This document shows positions 10,653-20,285 of a stretch of 64,000 nt of DNA, piece by piece. The stretch is from Enterobacter sp. ENT03 (GTDB lineage Bacteria > Pseudomonadota > Gammaproteobacteria > Enterobacterales > Enterobacteriaceae), in the NCBI RefSeq assembly GCF_019218745.1, contig NZ_JAHUXA010000002.1, positions 186,001 to 250,000 on the forward strand, in the 5' to 3' direction. The stretch's first letter is position 1; the number at the start of each line of letters is the position of its first letter. Made by a program: the position numbers and the translations under genes. The notes beneath the pieces are model-generated. The model searched no databases. It saw only the letters and a list, made by a program, of their open reading frames with translations, and had not been told where the DNA came from.

Positions 10653-12107
10653 TCAGGCTCTGGCTTCGGTACTGACGGTCGCTTTCGCCGCCTGCAACTC
10701 ACGCGCCTTCGCCGCTTCTTTTTCCACCGGAATATCTTCAAAGCCCAGCATCAGCGTGAGCACAAACGACAGCACCACCGCCAGCGCCATCACGCCAAAC
10801 ACCCAGACGATGCTCATTGGGTTGGCCGGATCAAAGAACTGCACGCTGGTAAACAGGCCTGGTGCTGCCATTGAATGGCTGGCGAGTCCGGCGATCCCGG
10901 CCACCGCGCCGCAGATAAAGCCGCTGATGAGGCTGGCGATCAGTGGACGTTTCAGGCGTACCGCCACGCCGTACAGCGCCGGTTCCGAGATGCCCGCGAG
11001 GATCGCAGAGGCGGCAGCGGCCAGCGCCGTTTGACGCAGCTCCGGGTTTTTCGTTTTCCATGCCACCGCCAGCGACGAGCCACCAAGGGAGAGGTTAGCG
11101 CCAATTTCTGACGGCATCACCATGCCTTCTTTGCCGGTTTCGGCGATGGTCTGAATAATGGTCGGCGTAAACACGCGGTGCATCCCGGTCATCACCAGCA
11201 GCGGCCACAGCGCGCCCATAATGGCGACGGACAACCAGCCGAGATAGTCGTGAATGGTGTACACCAGCGCAGAAATGGCGCTGCCGATCCAGATACCGAT
11301 CGGGCCGATGAGCACGATGGCAAGCGGCGCGGCAATCAGCACGATCAGCATCGGCTTGAGGAAGTTTTTCGTCACCGCCGGGGTGATTTTATCGACCCAG
11401 CGCTCGATATACGACAGACACCAGGTCATCACCAGCGCCGGGATCACCGTGTAGGTGTACTTCACCGCCGTCACCGGGATAAAGGCGAATTCGACGTGCT
11501 CGCCCTGGGCCGCTTTCGCCATCAGCTCAATAAAGCTCGGATGCACCAGCACGCCGGCAATGGCAATCGCCAGCGACATGTTGGTTTTAAATTTGATTGC
11601 CGCCGAGGCCGCTACCATCAGCGGCAGGAAGAAGAACGCCCCGTCGCCGATCACCGTCAGGATGGTCAGCGTCGGCGCGCCTTTTTCCAGCACGCCGGTC
11701 ATCTCTAAAATCATCGCCAGCAGCTTGACCATCGATCCGCCGATGATCGCCGGGATCAGCGGCGACATGGTGCCGATCAGCGCATCGAGAATGCCCGCGC
11801 CGATGCGCTTTAGGGTCAGTTTTTGTTTTGCGTCGGTTTCCGGCGGCTGCATATCTCCCGGCAGCAGGCTGACGACTTCGCGGTAGGCCTGCGACACCGT
11901 ATTACCGATGATCACCTGGCACTGGTTGTCATTACGCACCACGCCCATCACGCCGCTGATGCCTTTCAGGCTCTGGGCGTCGATGAGCGCGTCATCTTTT
12001 ACTACAAAGCGCAGACGCGTCATGCAGTGCGTCACGGCGGCGATATTGTCAACGCCGCCCAGCGCAGCAATCACAGAGTGGGCAAGCGCCGCATAATTCT
12101 TAGCCAT
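10653..12107 (-). CDS. ascF: AscF, PTS beta-glucoside EIIBC permease
   Basis: Inner-membrane phosphotransferase permease for aryl-beta-glucosides. The order is EIIB (1-85) with the phosphorylated Cys28 in THCMTRLRF, then an EIIC domain of about ten hydrophobic helices (about 105-460). There is no EIIA domain, so phosphate must come from another EIIA, as in E. coli. It is 484 aa and first gene of the ascFB operon, divergent from ascG, whose operator region lies within the first 80 bp upstream. Confidence 0.95.
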   Translation of the reverse strand: MAKNYAALAHSVIAALGGVDNIAAVTHCMTRLRFVVKDDALIDAQSLKGISGVMGVVRNDNQCQVIIGNTVSQAYREVVSLLPGDMQPPETDAKQKLTLKRIGAGILDALIGTMSPLIPAIIGGSMVKLLAMILEMTGVLEKGAPTLTILTVIGDGAFFFLPLMVAASAAIKFKTNMSLAIAIAGVLVHPSFIELMAKAAQGEHVEFAFIPVTAVKYTYTVIPALVMTWCLSYIERWVDKITPAVTKNFLKPMLIVLIAAPLAIVLIGPIGIWIGSAISALVYTIHDYLGWLSVAIMGALWPLLVMTGMHRVFTPTIIQTIAETGKEGMVMPSEIGANLSLGGSSLAVAWKTKNPELRQTALAAAASAILAGISEPALYGVAVRLKRPLIASLISGFICGAVAGIAGLASHSMAAPGLFTSVQFFDPANPMSIVWVFGVMALAVVLSFVLTLMLGFEDIPVEKEAAKARELQAAKATVSTEARA

Positions 12108-12141
12108 CGGGAAGTAATCCTGTTTTATCAGTAAGATACGC

Positions 12142-12162
12142 TTTCATTGTCAGACAATGAAA
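12142..12162. promoter_or_regulatory. 21-bp perfect palindrome upstream of ascF
   Basis: TTTCATTGTC at 12142-12151, one spacer base, then GACAATGAAA at 12153-12162, a perfect inverted repeat. It lies 35-55 bp upstream of the ascF ATG. The size and symmetry fit a repressor operator. It does not match the AscG consensus in its centre, though both ends read TTTCA/TGAAA. Confidence 0.5.
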
Positions 12163-12171
12163 CAGCAGATA

Positions 12172-12185
12172 GGAAACCGGTTCCA
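12172..12185. promoter_or_regulatory. AscG operator
   Basis: GGAAACCGGTTCCA agrees at 12 of 14 positions with the LacI-type AscG operator TGAAACCGGTTTCA. It lies between ascF and ascG, so it could repress ascFB and ascG itself. Confidence 0.65.
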
Positions 12186-12269
12186 CAAAAGCATGATTAG
12201 TTATGGTTAATCAAACAATGATTTTAATATTGATTTGTGATGAAGTTCGCTAAATATTTTGTGGGCTGC

Positions 12270-12300
12270 AGGCCGGGCAAGACGCCGTCGCCGCCCGGCA
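12270..12300. repeat. single REP element
   Basis: GGCCGGGC...GCCCGGC palindrome with the usual REP loop, in the ascF-ascG intergenic region about 65 bp before ascG. Confidence 0.75.
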
Positions 12301-12366
12301 CCAAAGCTGCAAACTGCGTGACGGTGAAGTACACTGCCGCTTATCGAAATTAGAGGGATGATGATC

Positions 12367-13380
12367 ATGACGACGATGCTGGAGGTCGCGAAGCGGGCAG
12401 GGGTGTCGAAAGCCACGGTATCCCGCGTGTTGTCAGGGAATGGTTATGTGAGCCAGGAAACCAAAGACCGCGTGTTTCAGGCGATTGAAGAGAGCGGCTA
12501 CCGGCCTAATTTGCTGGCGCGCAATCTGGCGACCAAAAAGACGCAGACGCTCGGCCTTGTGGTGACCAACACCCTCTATTACGGTGTCTATTTTAGTGAA
12601 TTGCTGTTTCATGCCGCGCGAATGGCGGAAGATCATGGCCGCCAGCTGATCCTCGCCGACGGCAAACACAGCGCCGACGAAGAGCGTCAGGCGATCCAGT
12701 ATTTACTCGATATGCGCTGCGACGCGATCATTATTTATCCGCGCTTTCTCAGCGTTGATGAACTGGATGCGATTGTCGAAAACCATACTCAGCCGGTTAT
12801 GGTGCTCAATCGTCGGCTGCGGAAAAATAGCAGCCACTGCGTCTGGTCGGATCAAAAACAGTCCAGCTTTAACGCGGTATCCACCTTATTAGCGCGCGGC
12901 CACCGGGATATTGCGTTTATTACCGGCTCGCTGGATTCGCCGACCGGTATTGAACGTCTGGCGGGCTATAAAGAGGCCTTAACCGAGTATGGCGTTGCCC
13001 TGCGTAACGATCTGATTGTCGAAGGAAAATGGACGCCCGCCAGCGGCGCTGATGGCGTGAAAACGCTGCTCTCACGGTCGCAAACCTTTACCGCGCTGGT
13101 GGCCAGCAATGACGACATGGCGATTGGCGCAATAAAGCAGCTGCATGACGCGGGAATATCTGTTCCCGATCGGGTTTCGGTGATGGGGTTCGATGACATC
13201 GCGCTGGCGCCTTATATTGTGCCGTCGCTGTCCAGCGTGCGTATTCCGGTCACCGAGATGATTAAAGAAACCATTAACCGGTTAATCTTTATGCTCGACG
13301 GCGGAGAATTTAACTATCAGCAAACCTTTGCCGGGGAATTACATTCCCGCGACTCGATTATCGACGGGCCACACGCCTGA
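12367..13380 (+). CDS. ascG: AscG, LacI-family repressor of ascFB
   Basis: Transcription repressor with an N-terminal helix-turn-helix (MLEVAKRAGVSKATVSRVL) and a periplasmic-binding-protein-like effector domain (about 60-337). The start giving MTTMLEV matches the E. coli protein (336 aa; here 337); two ATGs at 12358 and 12361 would add up to three residues and sit within AGGGATGATGATC. It is divergent from ascFB with the operator in between. In E. coli K-12 this gene is disrupted by IS186, whereas here the frame is complete. Confidence 0.94.
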   Translation: MTTMLEVAKRAGVSKATVSRVLSGNGYVSQETKDRVFQAIEESGYRPNLLARNLATKKTQTLGLVVTNTLYYGVYFSELLFHAARMAEDHGRQLILADGKHSADEERQAIQYLLDMRCDAIIIYPRFLSVDELDAIVENHTQPVMVLNRRLRKNSSHCVWSDQKQSSFNAVSTLLARGHRDIAFITGSLDSPTGIERLAGYKEALTEYGVALRNDLIVEGKWTPASGADGVKTLLSRSQTFTALVASNDDMAIGAIKQLHDAGISVPDRVSVMGFDDIALAPYIVPSLSSVRIPVTEMIKETINRLIFMLDGGEFNYQQTFAGELHSRDSIIDGPHA

Positions 13381-13389
13381 CGTCGACAG

Positions 13390-13417
13390 GTGTCATCGTC
13401 ACTCGTGTCGATGACAC
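13390..13417. promoter_or_regulatory. putative FhlA site upstream of hydN
   Basis: Perfect 9-bp inverted repeat GTGTCATCG (13390-13398) and CGATGACAC (13409-13417) with a 10-bp spacer. It lies about 56 bp upstream of the hydN -24 element, a suitable place for an enhancer-binding protein. FhlA is inferred, because hydN-hypF belongs to the formate regulon in E. coli. Confidence 0.55.
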
Positions 13418-13472
13418 CTTCCCCGCCGCACCTCCTTTCTTAAATATCCATAAATATCAGTAAATTAAAATC

Positions 13473-13488
13473 TGGCACGATTCGTGAA
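13473..13488 (+). promoter_or_regulatory. probable sigma-54 promoter of hydN-fdhF-hypF
   Basis: TGGCAC is a perfect -24 box. Ten nucleotides after its GG comes GA (13486-13487) instead of the usual GC, in the context TTCGTGAA. It lies 39 bp before the hydN ATG. The -12 element is therefore non-consensus. Confidence 0.6.
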
Positions 13489-13526
13489 TAACTTCGCGGT
13501 ATCACCCCTTATTGCCGGAGAACCCG

Positions 13527-14069
13527 ATGAACCGTTTCATCATGGCGGACGCCAACAAATGCATTGGCTGCCGCACCTGCGAAGTCGCCTGCGTGGTTTC
13601 GCATCAGGAAGAACAGGATTGTGCCGCCCTGACGCCCTCCACCTTTCTGCCACGTATCCACGTCATCAAAGGCGTGAATATCTCCACCGCCACCTTATGC
13701 CGTCAGTGTGAAGACGCCCCCTGTGCCAACGTCTGCCCGAACGGCGCTATCAGCCGCGATAAAGGCTTTGTGCATGTGATGCAGGAGCGCTGCATCGGCT
13801 GCAAAACCTGCGTGGTGGCCTGTCCCTATGGCGCGATGGAAGTGGTGGTGCGTCCGGTCGTGCGCAACAGCGGTGCGGGCCTTAACGTGCGCGCCGAAAA
13901 AGCCGAAGCCAACAAATGCGATCTCTGCCATCACCGCGATGCCGGTCCGGCGTGCATGGAAGTCTGTCCGACCCACGCGCTGGTGTGTGTCGATCGCGAC
14001 ATGCTGGAAAAAATGAGCGCGGATAAACGCCGTCGCTCCGCCCTGGATACCACCGGAATGCTGTTCTGA
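13527..14069 (+). CDS. hydN: HydN, electron-transfer ferredoxin linked to formate dehydrogenase-H
   Basis: Iron-sulfur protein (180 aa; E. coli 175) related to HycB and required for full FDH-H activity. Four cysteine clusters are seen: CIGCRTCEVAC at 12-22, CRQCEDAPCANVC near 58-70, CIGCKTCVVAC near 90-100 and CDLC...CMEVC near 132-150. The start MNRFIMAD is chosen over an in-frame TTG five codons earlier because of CCGGAG 7 nt upstream and match with relatives. Thirty-eight base pairs separate it from fdhF. Confidence 0.95.
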   Translation: MNRFIMADANKCIGCRTCEVACVVSHQEEQDCAALTPSTFLPRIHVIKGVNISTATLCRQCEDAPCANVCPNGAISRDKGFVHVMQERCIGCKTCVVACPYGAMEVVVRPVVRNSGAGLNVRAEKAEANKCDLCHHRDAGPACMEVCPTHALVCVDRDMLEKMSADKRRRSALDTTGMLF

Positions 14070-14107
14070 ACCGAACCCGATTTCAACTTTTAACAGGTCT
14101 GTTACTG

Positions 14108-16255
14108 ATGAAAAAAATCACAAGCGTATGTCCTTACTGCGGCGCAGGCTGCAAACTTAAACTGGTCGTTGAGAACAATAAAATCGTGCGCGCGGAAGCC
14201 GCCGAAGGGGTGACCAACCAGAATCAGCTGTGCCTGAAAGGCTATTATGGCTGGGATTTTCTTAACGATACTAAGCTCCTGACGCCGCGCCTGACGCAGC
14301 CGATGATCCGCTACGAAAAAGGCGGCAAACTCACGCCGGTCAGCTGGGATGAAGCGATCCGCTACACCGCAAAACGCTTAGGCGAACTCCGCGCGCAATT
14401 CGGCCCGCGCGCCATCATGACCACCGGCTCGTCGCGCGGTACGGGGAACGAAACCAACTATGTGATGCAGAAATTTGCCCGTGGCGTGCTGAATACCAAT
14501 AACGTCGACTGCTGCGCGCGCGTCTGTCACGGTCCGTCAGTGGCCGGATTACAGGAAACGCTTGGCAATGGCGCGATGAGTAACTCCATCGGCGATATTG
14601 AGAATTCCCGCTGTCTGCTGGTGTTTGGCTATAACTGCGCGGATTCGCATCCGATTGTGGCGCGTCGGGTGATCAAGGCGAAACAGAACGGCGCGAAAAT
14701 CATCGTCTGCGATCCACGCCGTATCGAAACCGCGCGCATCGCCGATCAGCATCTGCAACTGAAAAACGGCTGCAATATGGCGATGGTTAACGCCTTTGGC
14801 TATGTGCTGCTGGAAGAGCAGCTGTATGACAAAGAGTATGTCGCCAGCTTTACCACCGGGCTGGACGCTTACCGGGAAACCGTGAAAGATTATGCGCCGG
14901 AAAAGGTCGAGCACCTCACCGGTGTGCCAGCGCAGCAGATCCGTCAGGCGATGCGCACTTACGCCGCCGCGCCATCGGCCACCATTATGTGGGGCATGGG
15001 CGTGACGCAGTTCGGTCAGGCGGTGGACGTGGTGAAAGGGCTGTCGAGCCTGGCGCTGCTCACCGGTAATCTGGGCCGCGAGCACGTTGGCGTCGGCCCG
15101 GTACGCGGGCAGAATAACGTGCAGGGCGCGTGTGATATGGGCGTCATCCCGAATCAGTTCCCCGGCTATCAGGACGTGGTGGATCCGGCGGTGCGCGCAA
15201 AATTTGCTGCCGCCTGGGGCATTAACGTTGACGACATGGACGACCAACCCGGCGTGCGCATCACCGAAGTGCCACATCTGGCGCTAGAAGGCAAGGTGAA
15301 AGCCTATTACATCATGGGTGAAGATCCGCTCCAGACCGAAGCCGACCTGGGCCTGGTACGCAAAGGCTTTGCGGCGCTTGATTTTATCGTCGTGCAGGAC
15401 ATTTTCATGACCAAAACCGCCGAACAGGCAGACGTGATCCTGCCGGCGACCTCCTGGGGCGAGCACGGCGGCGTCTTCACCTGTGCCGACCGCGGTTTCC
15501 AGCGTTTCGAAAAAGCCATTGAGCCTAAGTACAACGTCAAACGTGACTGGGAGATCATCAGCCTCATCGCCACCGAGATGGGCTACCCGATGCACTACGA
15601 CAATAACCAGCAGATCTGGGATGAGCTGCGCGAGCTGTGCCCGCTGTTCTATGGCGTGACGTATGAAAAAATGGGCGATATGGGGCACGTTCAGTGGCCT
15701 TGTCCGACCCTCGATCACCCCGGTACGCCATTCCTCTACAAAGGCAATAAGTTCGATACGCCGGACGGCAAAGGGCATCTCTTTGCCGCGCCGTGGCGCG
15801 CGCCGGCGGAAGTGCCGGATGCCGATTATCCGCTGGTGCTGTGCACCGTGCGTGAGGTAGGGCACTACTCCTGCCGCTCGATGACCGGCAACTGTGCGGC
15901 GCTGCAAACCCTGGCGGATGAGCCGGGCTATGTGCAGATCAATCCGCAGGACGCCCGGGCGCTGGGCATTCAGGATCAGCAACTGGTGTGGGTCGCGTCG
16001 CGCCGTGGCAAGGTGATCAGCCGTGCCGATGTCAACGAGCGCATCAACACCGGCAGCGTGTACATGACCTATCAGTGGTGGATAGGTGCCTGTAATGAAC
16101 TGACCCAGGATAATCTCGATCCGATTTCCAAAACCCCGGAAACCAAGTATTGCGCGGTGAAGGTGAGCGCCATCGACGATCAGCGCTGGGCCGAGGATTA
16201 CACGCAGACTACCTATCTCGACATGAAAAACCGGCTGCGCGATGCCGTGGTATGA
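14108..16255 (+). CDS. fdhF: Formate dehydrogenase-H, cysteine form
   Basis: Molybdopterin-dependent formate dehydrogenase (715 aa, E. coli FdhF length) that oxidises formate to CO2 and feeds electrons to hydrogenase-3. The N-terminal [4Fe-4S] motif CPYCGAGC is at residues 8-15 with its last ligand in QLCLKGYYG. The catalytic residue at position 140 is Cys, encoded TGT at 14525-14527 (ARVCHGPSV). E. coli FdhF has selenocysteine (UGA) at the same place. The neighbouring His141 is kept. The gene lies between hydN and hypF, unlike E. coli, with no terminator on either side, so it is probably co-expressed with them. No selenocysteine is needed for this copy. Confidence 0.95.
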   Translation: MKKITSVCPYCGAGCKLKLVVENNKIVRAEAAEGVTNQNQLCLKGYYGWDFLNDTKLLTPRLTQPMIRYEKGGKLTPVSWDEAIRYTAKRLGELRAQFGPRAIMTTGSSRGTGNETNYVMQKFARGVLNTNNVDCCARVCHGPSVAGLQETLGNGAMSNSIGDIENSRCLLVFGYNCADSHPIVARRVIKAKQNGAKIIVCDPRRIETARIADQHLQLKNGCNMAMVNAFGYVLLEEQLYDKEYVASFTTGLDAYRETVKDYAPEKVEHLTGVPAQQIRQAMRTYAAAPSATIMWGMGVTQFGQAVDVVKGLSSLALLTGNLGREHVGVGPVRGQNNVQGACDMGVIPNQFPGYQDVVDPAVRAKFAAAWGINVDDMDDQPGVRITEVPHLALEGKVKAYYIMGEDPLQTEADLGLVRKGFAALDFIVVQDIFMTKTAEQADVILPATSWGEHGGVFTCADRGFQRFEKAIEPKYNVKRDWEIISLIATEMGYPMHYDNNQQIWDELRELCPLFYGVTYEKMGDMGHVQWPCPTLDHPGTPFLYKGNKFDTPDGKGHLFAAPWRAPAEVPDADYPLVLCTVREVGHYSCRSMTGNCAALQTLADEPGYVQINPQDARALGIQDQQLVWVASRRGKVISRADVNERINTGSVYMTYQWWIGACNELTQDNLDPISKTPETKYCAVKVSAIDDQRWAEDYTQTTYLDMKNRLRDAVV

Positions 16256-16264
16256 CAGGACACA

Positions 16265-18469
16265 ATGAGCAATAACGGCGTACGGATCCGTGTGCGCGGC
16301 AAGGTGCAAGGGGTGGGTTTCCGCCCCTTCGTCTGGCAGCTGGCGCAGCAGTTACATCTTTGTGGCGATGTCTGTAACGACGGGCACGGCGTCGAAATCA
16401 GGCTGTCTGGCGATGCCACGCGTTTTCTGAGCGACCTCTACCGCCACTGCCCGCCGCTGGCGCGCATTGACGATACCGAGGTCACCCCCTGGCAGTGGGA
16501 CGACGCGCCCACGTCTTTCACTATTCGCCACAGCACCGGCGGCAGCATGGATACGCAGATTGTGCCGGACGCCGCCACCTGTCCGGCCTGTCTGGCAGAA
16601 ATGAACGATCCTGCTGAGCGCCGCTATCGTTATCCCTTTATCAACTGCACCCACTGCGGGCCGCGGTTTACCATTATTCACGCCATGCCTTATGACCGCC
16701 CGTTGACCGTGATGCGCGCCTTCCCGCTGTGCGCGGCGTGCGCGGCGGAGTACCGCAATCCGGCGGATCGTCGTTTTCATGCTCAGCCGGTGGCCTGTGC
16801 CGCGTGCGGTCCGCAGCTGGAATGGCAGACGGAGGGCCAACGTGCGGTGGGCGAGGCGGCGTTGCAGGCGGCAATCGCCATGCTGGCGGCGGGAAATATC
16901 GTCGCCATTAAGGGCCTTGGCGGTTTTCATCTTGCCGTTGACGCACAAAACCCGCAGGCGGTGAGGCGACTACGCGAACGCAAGCGCCGCCCGGCTAAAC
17001 CGCTGGCGGTGATGATCCCTTATGGCTGCTGTGAGACGGCCGCAACGCACCTGCAATCCGCCGCCGCGCCTATTGTGCTGGTGGCGAAAAGCGCGCTGCC
17101 GGCATTGTGCGAGGCCATCGCGCCGTCGTTACCGGAGGTCGGCGTGATGTGGCCCGCCAGTCCACTCCAGCATCTGTTAATGCAGGCGCTGGATCGGCCG
17201 CTGGTGATGACCTCCGGTAATCTCAGCGGGCGACCACCCGCGCTCAACAACGACCAGGCGCTGAGCGACCTGGCAGACATTGCCGACGGCTTTTTGCTGC
17301 ATAACCGTGACATCGTGCAGCGTATGGACGACTCGGTGATGCGCGCCAGCGGCGAGATGCTGCGCCGGGCGCGTGGCTTTGTGCCAGACGCGCTGCCGCT
17401 GCCGCCGGGGTTTGACGCCGTGCCGCCGCTGCTCTGTCTGGGGGCCGACATGAAAAACACCTTTTGCCTGCTGCGTGGCGATCGGGCGGTGCTGAGCCAG
17501 CATTTTGGCGATCTGACCGAGGACGGGGTGGAAACCCAGTGGCGCGCCGCGTTAGCGCTGATGCAGAAAATCTACGACTTCACCCCGCAGCAGGCGGTGT
17601 GTGACGCCCATCCCGGCTATCGTTCAACCCAGTGGGGCGAGGCGCTGGGCCTGCCGGTGAGTCACGTTCTGCACCATCATGCCCACGCGGCGGCCTGTCT
17701 GGCAGAACACGGCTGGCCGCGGGACGGTGGCGATGTGATTGCGCTGATCCTCGACGGCATCGGCATGGGCGAGAACGGCCAGCTATGGGGCGGGGAGTGC
17801 CTGCGGGTGAACTACTGCGAATGCGAGCATCTCGGCGGGTTACCGGCGGTAGCGCTGCCCGGCGGCGATCTGGCGGCAAGACAGCCGTGGCGCAATCTGC
17901 TGGCGCACTGCCTGGCCTTTGTGCCGGACTGGCAGCGTTATCCGCAAACCCGTGTGTTACAGGATAAAAACTGGCCGCTGCTGGCACGGGCGATAGCGCA
18001 GGGGATCCAGTCTCCGCGCGCATCTTCGTGTGGACGGCTGTTTGACGCCGTGGCCTGTGCGCTGGACTGCGCGCCGGAAAGCCTGAGCTATGAGGGCGAG
18101 GCGGCGTGTCAGCTGGAGGCGCTGGCAGGCGCATGTGCTGGCGTGGATCATCCGGTAGTGTTGCAGCCAGAGGATTTGACGACGTTCTGGCAGTCGTGGC
18201 TGGCGTGGGACGCCACCGCAGGCGAGAAAGCCTGGGCGTTTCATGATGCGCTGGCTAACGGGCTGGCGGCACTGATGCGGCGCGAAGCGCAGGCGCGGGG
18301 GATCACGACGTTGTGTTTTGGCGGCGGGGTGATGCACAACCGGCTGCTGGTGGCGCGCTTAAGGCATTATCTGGCGGATTTCAGGTTGCTGTTTCCGAAG
18401 GGGTTACCGGCGGGGGATGGGGGGATCGCCTTTGGGCAGGGGGTGATCGCGGCAGCGCGATTGCTGTGA
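16265..18469 (+). CDS. hypF: HypF, carbamoyltransferase of hydrogenase maturation
   Basis: Makes the thiocarbamoyl group, later turned into the CN ligand of the [NiFe] site, from carbamoyl phosphate on HypE. It has 734 residues (E. coli 750). Domain order is acylphosphatase-like (about 1-90, [15 protein letters not shown]), zinc fingers with CxxC pairs ([31 protein letters not shown], about 108-180), a YrdC-like domain and a C-terminal Kae1-like domain containing [13 protein letters not shown] and FGGGVMHN. It starts 9 nt after fdhF. Confidence 0.95.
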   Translation: MSNNGVRIRVRGKVQGVGFRPFVWQLAQQLHLCGDVCNDGHGVEIRLSGDATRFLSDLYRHCPPLARIDDTEVTPWQWDDAPTSFTIRHSTGGSMDTQIVPDAATCPACLAEMNDPAERRYRYPFINCTHCGPRFTIIHAMPYDRPLTVMRAFPLCAACAAEYRNPADRRFHAQPVACAACGPQLEWQTEGQRAVGEAALQAAIAMLAAGNIVAIKGLGGFHLAVDAQNPQAVRRLRERKRRPAKPLAVMIPYGCCETAATHLQSAAAPIVLVAKSALPALCEAIAPSLPEVGVMWPASPLQHLLMQALDRPLVMTSGNLSGRPPALNNDQALSDLADIADGFLLHNRDIVQRMDDSVMRASGEMLRRARGFVPDALPLPPGFDAVPPLLCLGADMKNTFCLLRGDRAVLSQHFGDLTEDGVETQWRAALALMQKIYDFTPQQAVCDAHPGYRSTQWGEALGLPVSHVLHHHAHAAACLAEHGWPRDGGDVIALILDGIGMGENGQLWGGECLRVNYCECEHLGGLPAVALPGGDLAARQPWRNLLAHCLAFVPDWQRYPQTRVLQDKNWPLLARAIAQGIQSPRASSCGRLFDAVACALDCAPESLSYEGEAACQLEALAGACAGVDHPVVLQPEDLTTFWQSWLAWDATAGEKAWAFHDALANGLAALMRREAQARGITTLCFGGGVMHNRLLVARLRHYLADFRLLFPKGLPAGDGGIAFGQGVIAAARLL

Positions 18470-19154
18470 GTGTTATCTGATTCGGTGGGGGTTGCGCTCT
18501 TATTTGCTCTGGCGAACGGCTATAACTGTGGGCGCACAGAGCGCGCAGGGGGCGGCCAGTCGCCGCCGCCCCCTGCACCCCCGGGCTTCCGGCAAGAAAA
18601 TCGCCGCTGCGCGGTGGCCTTCGGCTTATCCCTTCCGGCTTCGGGTCGGGCGCGATGCAGCGTCCCTGCAACTCGCGCCCTCAGCCCGCATCCATGCGGG
18701 CTGCCCCGGCCTACAGGCAACGCCTCAGCGATTTTCAGCCGACTCCCCCACACTTCACGATTTTTTATAAACCCAGTATCGTGGTTCCTGTAAGTTCAAA
18801 TAAAACCAAAGCCACTCAGTCGTAACAGACCGTCATCGTAATTGACGCGAGGGGTTGAGTCCCCGCTGAAACCGGCGAGCCGGAGGCCGGATGACAAGGG
18901 CTGGACGCCAGGGATGGCGGCCAGAGGCGACATGAGGCAGGAGGCCGAATCGAGCCGACCGCGGGCAGACGGGCGGGAGGTGAGCGCAGTGCGCAGCACC
19001 GGTTTCGGTGCGGGGCCGCGGGGATTGACAAGGGGGCCGCGGTGGCCCCCTTGTCACGTTCACCGTCAGCAGCGTCCCGTTTGACTCCAGTCTAAAAGTG
19101 AACGGAACATTCCCCTGAACCTAACGGAACGTTCCCCGGAACCGCCCCAAAAAC
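18470..19154. other. 685-bp GC-rich non-coding block with strong hairpins
   Basis: No convincing gene is seen in this gap between the convergent genes hypF and norW; open frames here have no ribosome sites or family resemblance. Seen directly: a hairpin with 12-bp perfect arms GCAGGGGGCGGC (18545-18556 and 18565-18576), one with 7-bp arms GCCCGCA (18684-18701), one with 13-bp perfect arms starting TGACAAGG (19026-19038 and 19044-19056), and two imperfect 20-bp direct repeats (19101-19120 and 19123-19142, two mismatches). The composition differs from normal intergenic DNA. It resembles a repetitive or mobile non-coding element, but I cannot name one. Confidence 0.6.
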
Positions 19155-20285
19155 CTACGCGCTCAGCGCCTTCAGCAACCCAAACGCCTCCTTCATCCGA
19201 TCCTCACTCACCACAAACGCCCGCAACGCCTCCCCCTCAAACCCCTTCGCCACCATCCCGTCCGGCCGCGCGTCGATCTGCCAGTGCAGATCCCCGCGCT
19301 GCGTCTCTCCCGCCAGATGCAGCGGCAGATCCGGCGTCTTCACCTTCACCAGCATCGGCGGCAGCGACAGCGTGGCTTGCTGGCCGAGCAGCGTCTTCGC
19401 CAGCCACATCGCGCAGATCTGGATCGGTTGCAGGAACGGCAGCAGCTTGCCGTTGATCTCCGCGCAGTCGCCCAGCGCATAAACATCCCCGACGCTGGTG
19501 CGCAGCTGGCTGTCGACCACAATGCCGCGTCTGATGGTGATCCCCGCCTGACTTGCCAGCGCGGTTTGCGGTTGCAGGCCGGTGGCGGCCACCACCGCAT
19601 CCACCTCAAGGGTACGAGCGCGGTCAAAGCGGGCCTGAATGCCGCCAGCGGTGGCCTCCAGCGTCAGTAGTTGTGACTTCAGCAGCAGATGCACGCCGCT
19701 CTCCGTCAGGCGATGTTGCAGACGGCTGCTCACTTCCGGCGGCATTAATGAAGATAAGATGCTGGCGGCGGTATCCACCAGCGTCACCGTTTTACCGGCG
19801 TGGTTAAAATCCATCGCCAGCTCAGTGCCAATCAACCCGCCGCCGACGATCAGCACGCGCTGCGCATCGCGCAGGGTCGCGCCGCACGCCTGATACTCCT
19901 GCTGACTGTTCAGCGTCAGCATCAGCTCGCTGCCCGGCACCGGTGGCACAAAGGCCGAGGCCCCGGTCGCCAGCACCAGCTTGTCGTATAACCATTCCTG
20001 CTGCTGGCTTTTAACGCAGTGGCGGGTCGGGTCGATTTCCGTCACCCGCGTCTGCGGGAACAGGCGCAGATTGAACTGTTCCGCAAACTCCCCCGCCGAC
20101 TGGCGGGTGAGATCCTCAGCCGACTGGCCGAGGCTGATCACATGGCTGAGATCCGGTTTGTTGTATTCGTCCATGCTGTCAGCGGCAATCAGCGTGACCG
20201 GAACCTGCGCGTCCTGTTTGCGGATATTTTTTACCAGCTGTCGGGCGGCGAAGCCCGAACCAATAATGACGATACCGTGATTCAT
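19155..20285 (-). CDS. norW: NorW, NADH:flavorubredoxin reductase
   Basis: FAD-dependent reductase that passes electrons from NADH to the rubredoxin domain of NorV in anaerobic NO detoxification. It has 376 residues (E. coli 377). An N-terminal FAD-binding fold GSGFAARQL at 8-16, an NAD-binding VGGGLIGTE near 148-156 and a second FAD motif YALGDCAEI near 271-279 are visible. Its ATG overlaps the norV stop by ATGA, so the two are translationally coupled. The stop lies next to the GC-rich repeat block. Confidence 0.95.
   Translation of the reverse strand: MNHGIVIIGSGFAARQLVKNIRKQDAQVPVTLIAADSMDEYNKPDLSHVISLGQSAEDLTRQSAGEFAEQFNLRLFPQTRVTEIDPTRHCVKSQQQEWLYDKLVLATGASAFVPPVPGSELMLTLNSQQEYQACGATLRDAQRVLIVGGGLIGTELAMDFNHAGKTVTLVDTAASILSSLMPPEVSSRLQHRLTESGVHLLLKSQLLTLEATAGGIQARFDRARTLEVDAVVAATGLQPQTALASQAGITIRRGIVVDSQLRTSVGDVYALGDCAEINGKLLPFLQPIQICAMWLAKTLLGQQATLSLPPMLVKVKTPDLPLHLAGETQRGDLHWQIDARPDGMVAKGFEGEALRAFVVSEDRMKEAFGLLKALSA

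Noticed and set aside
18796-19063. Overlapping minus-strand frames of 67-76 codons in the hypF-norW gap
   Set aside because: All three minus frames are open in this GC-rich stretch, with proline/arginine-rich low-complexity products and no ribosome sites.
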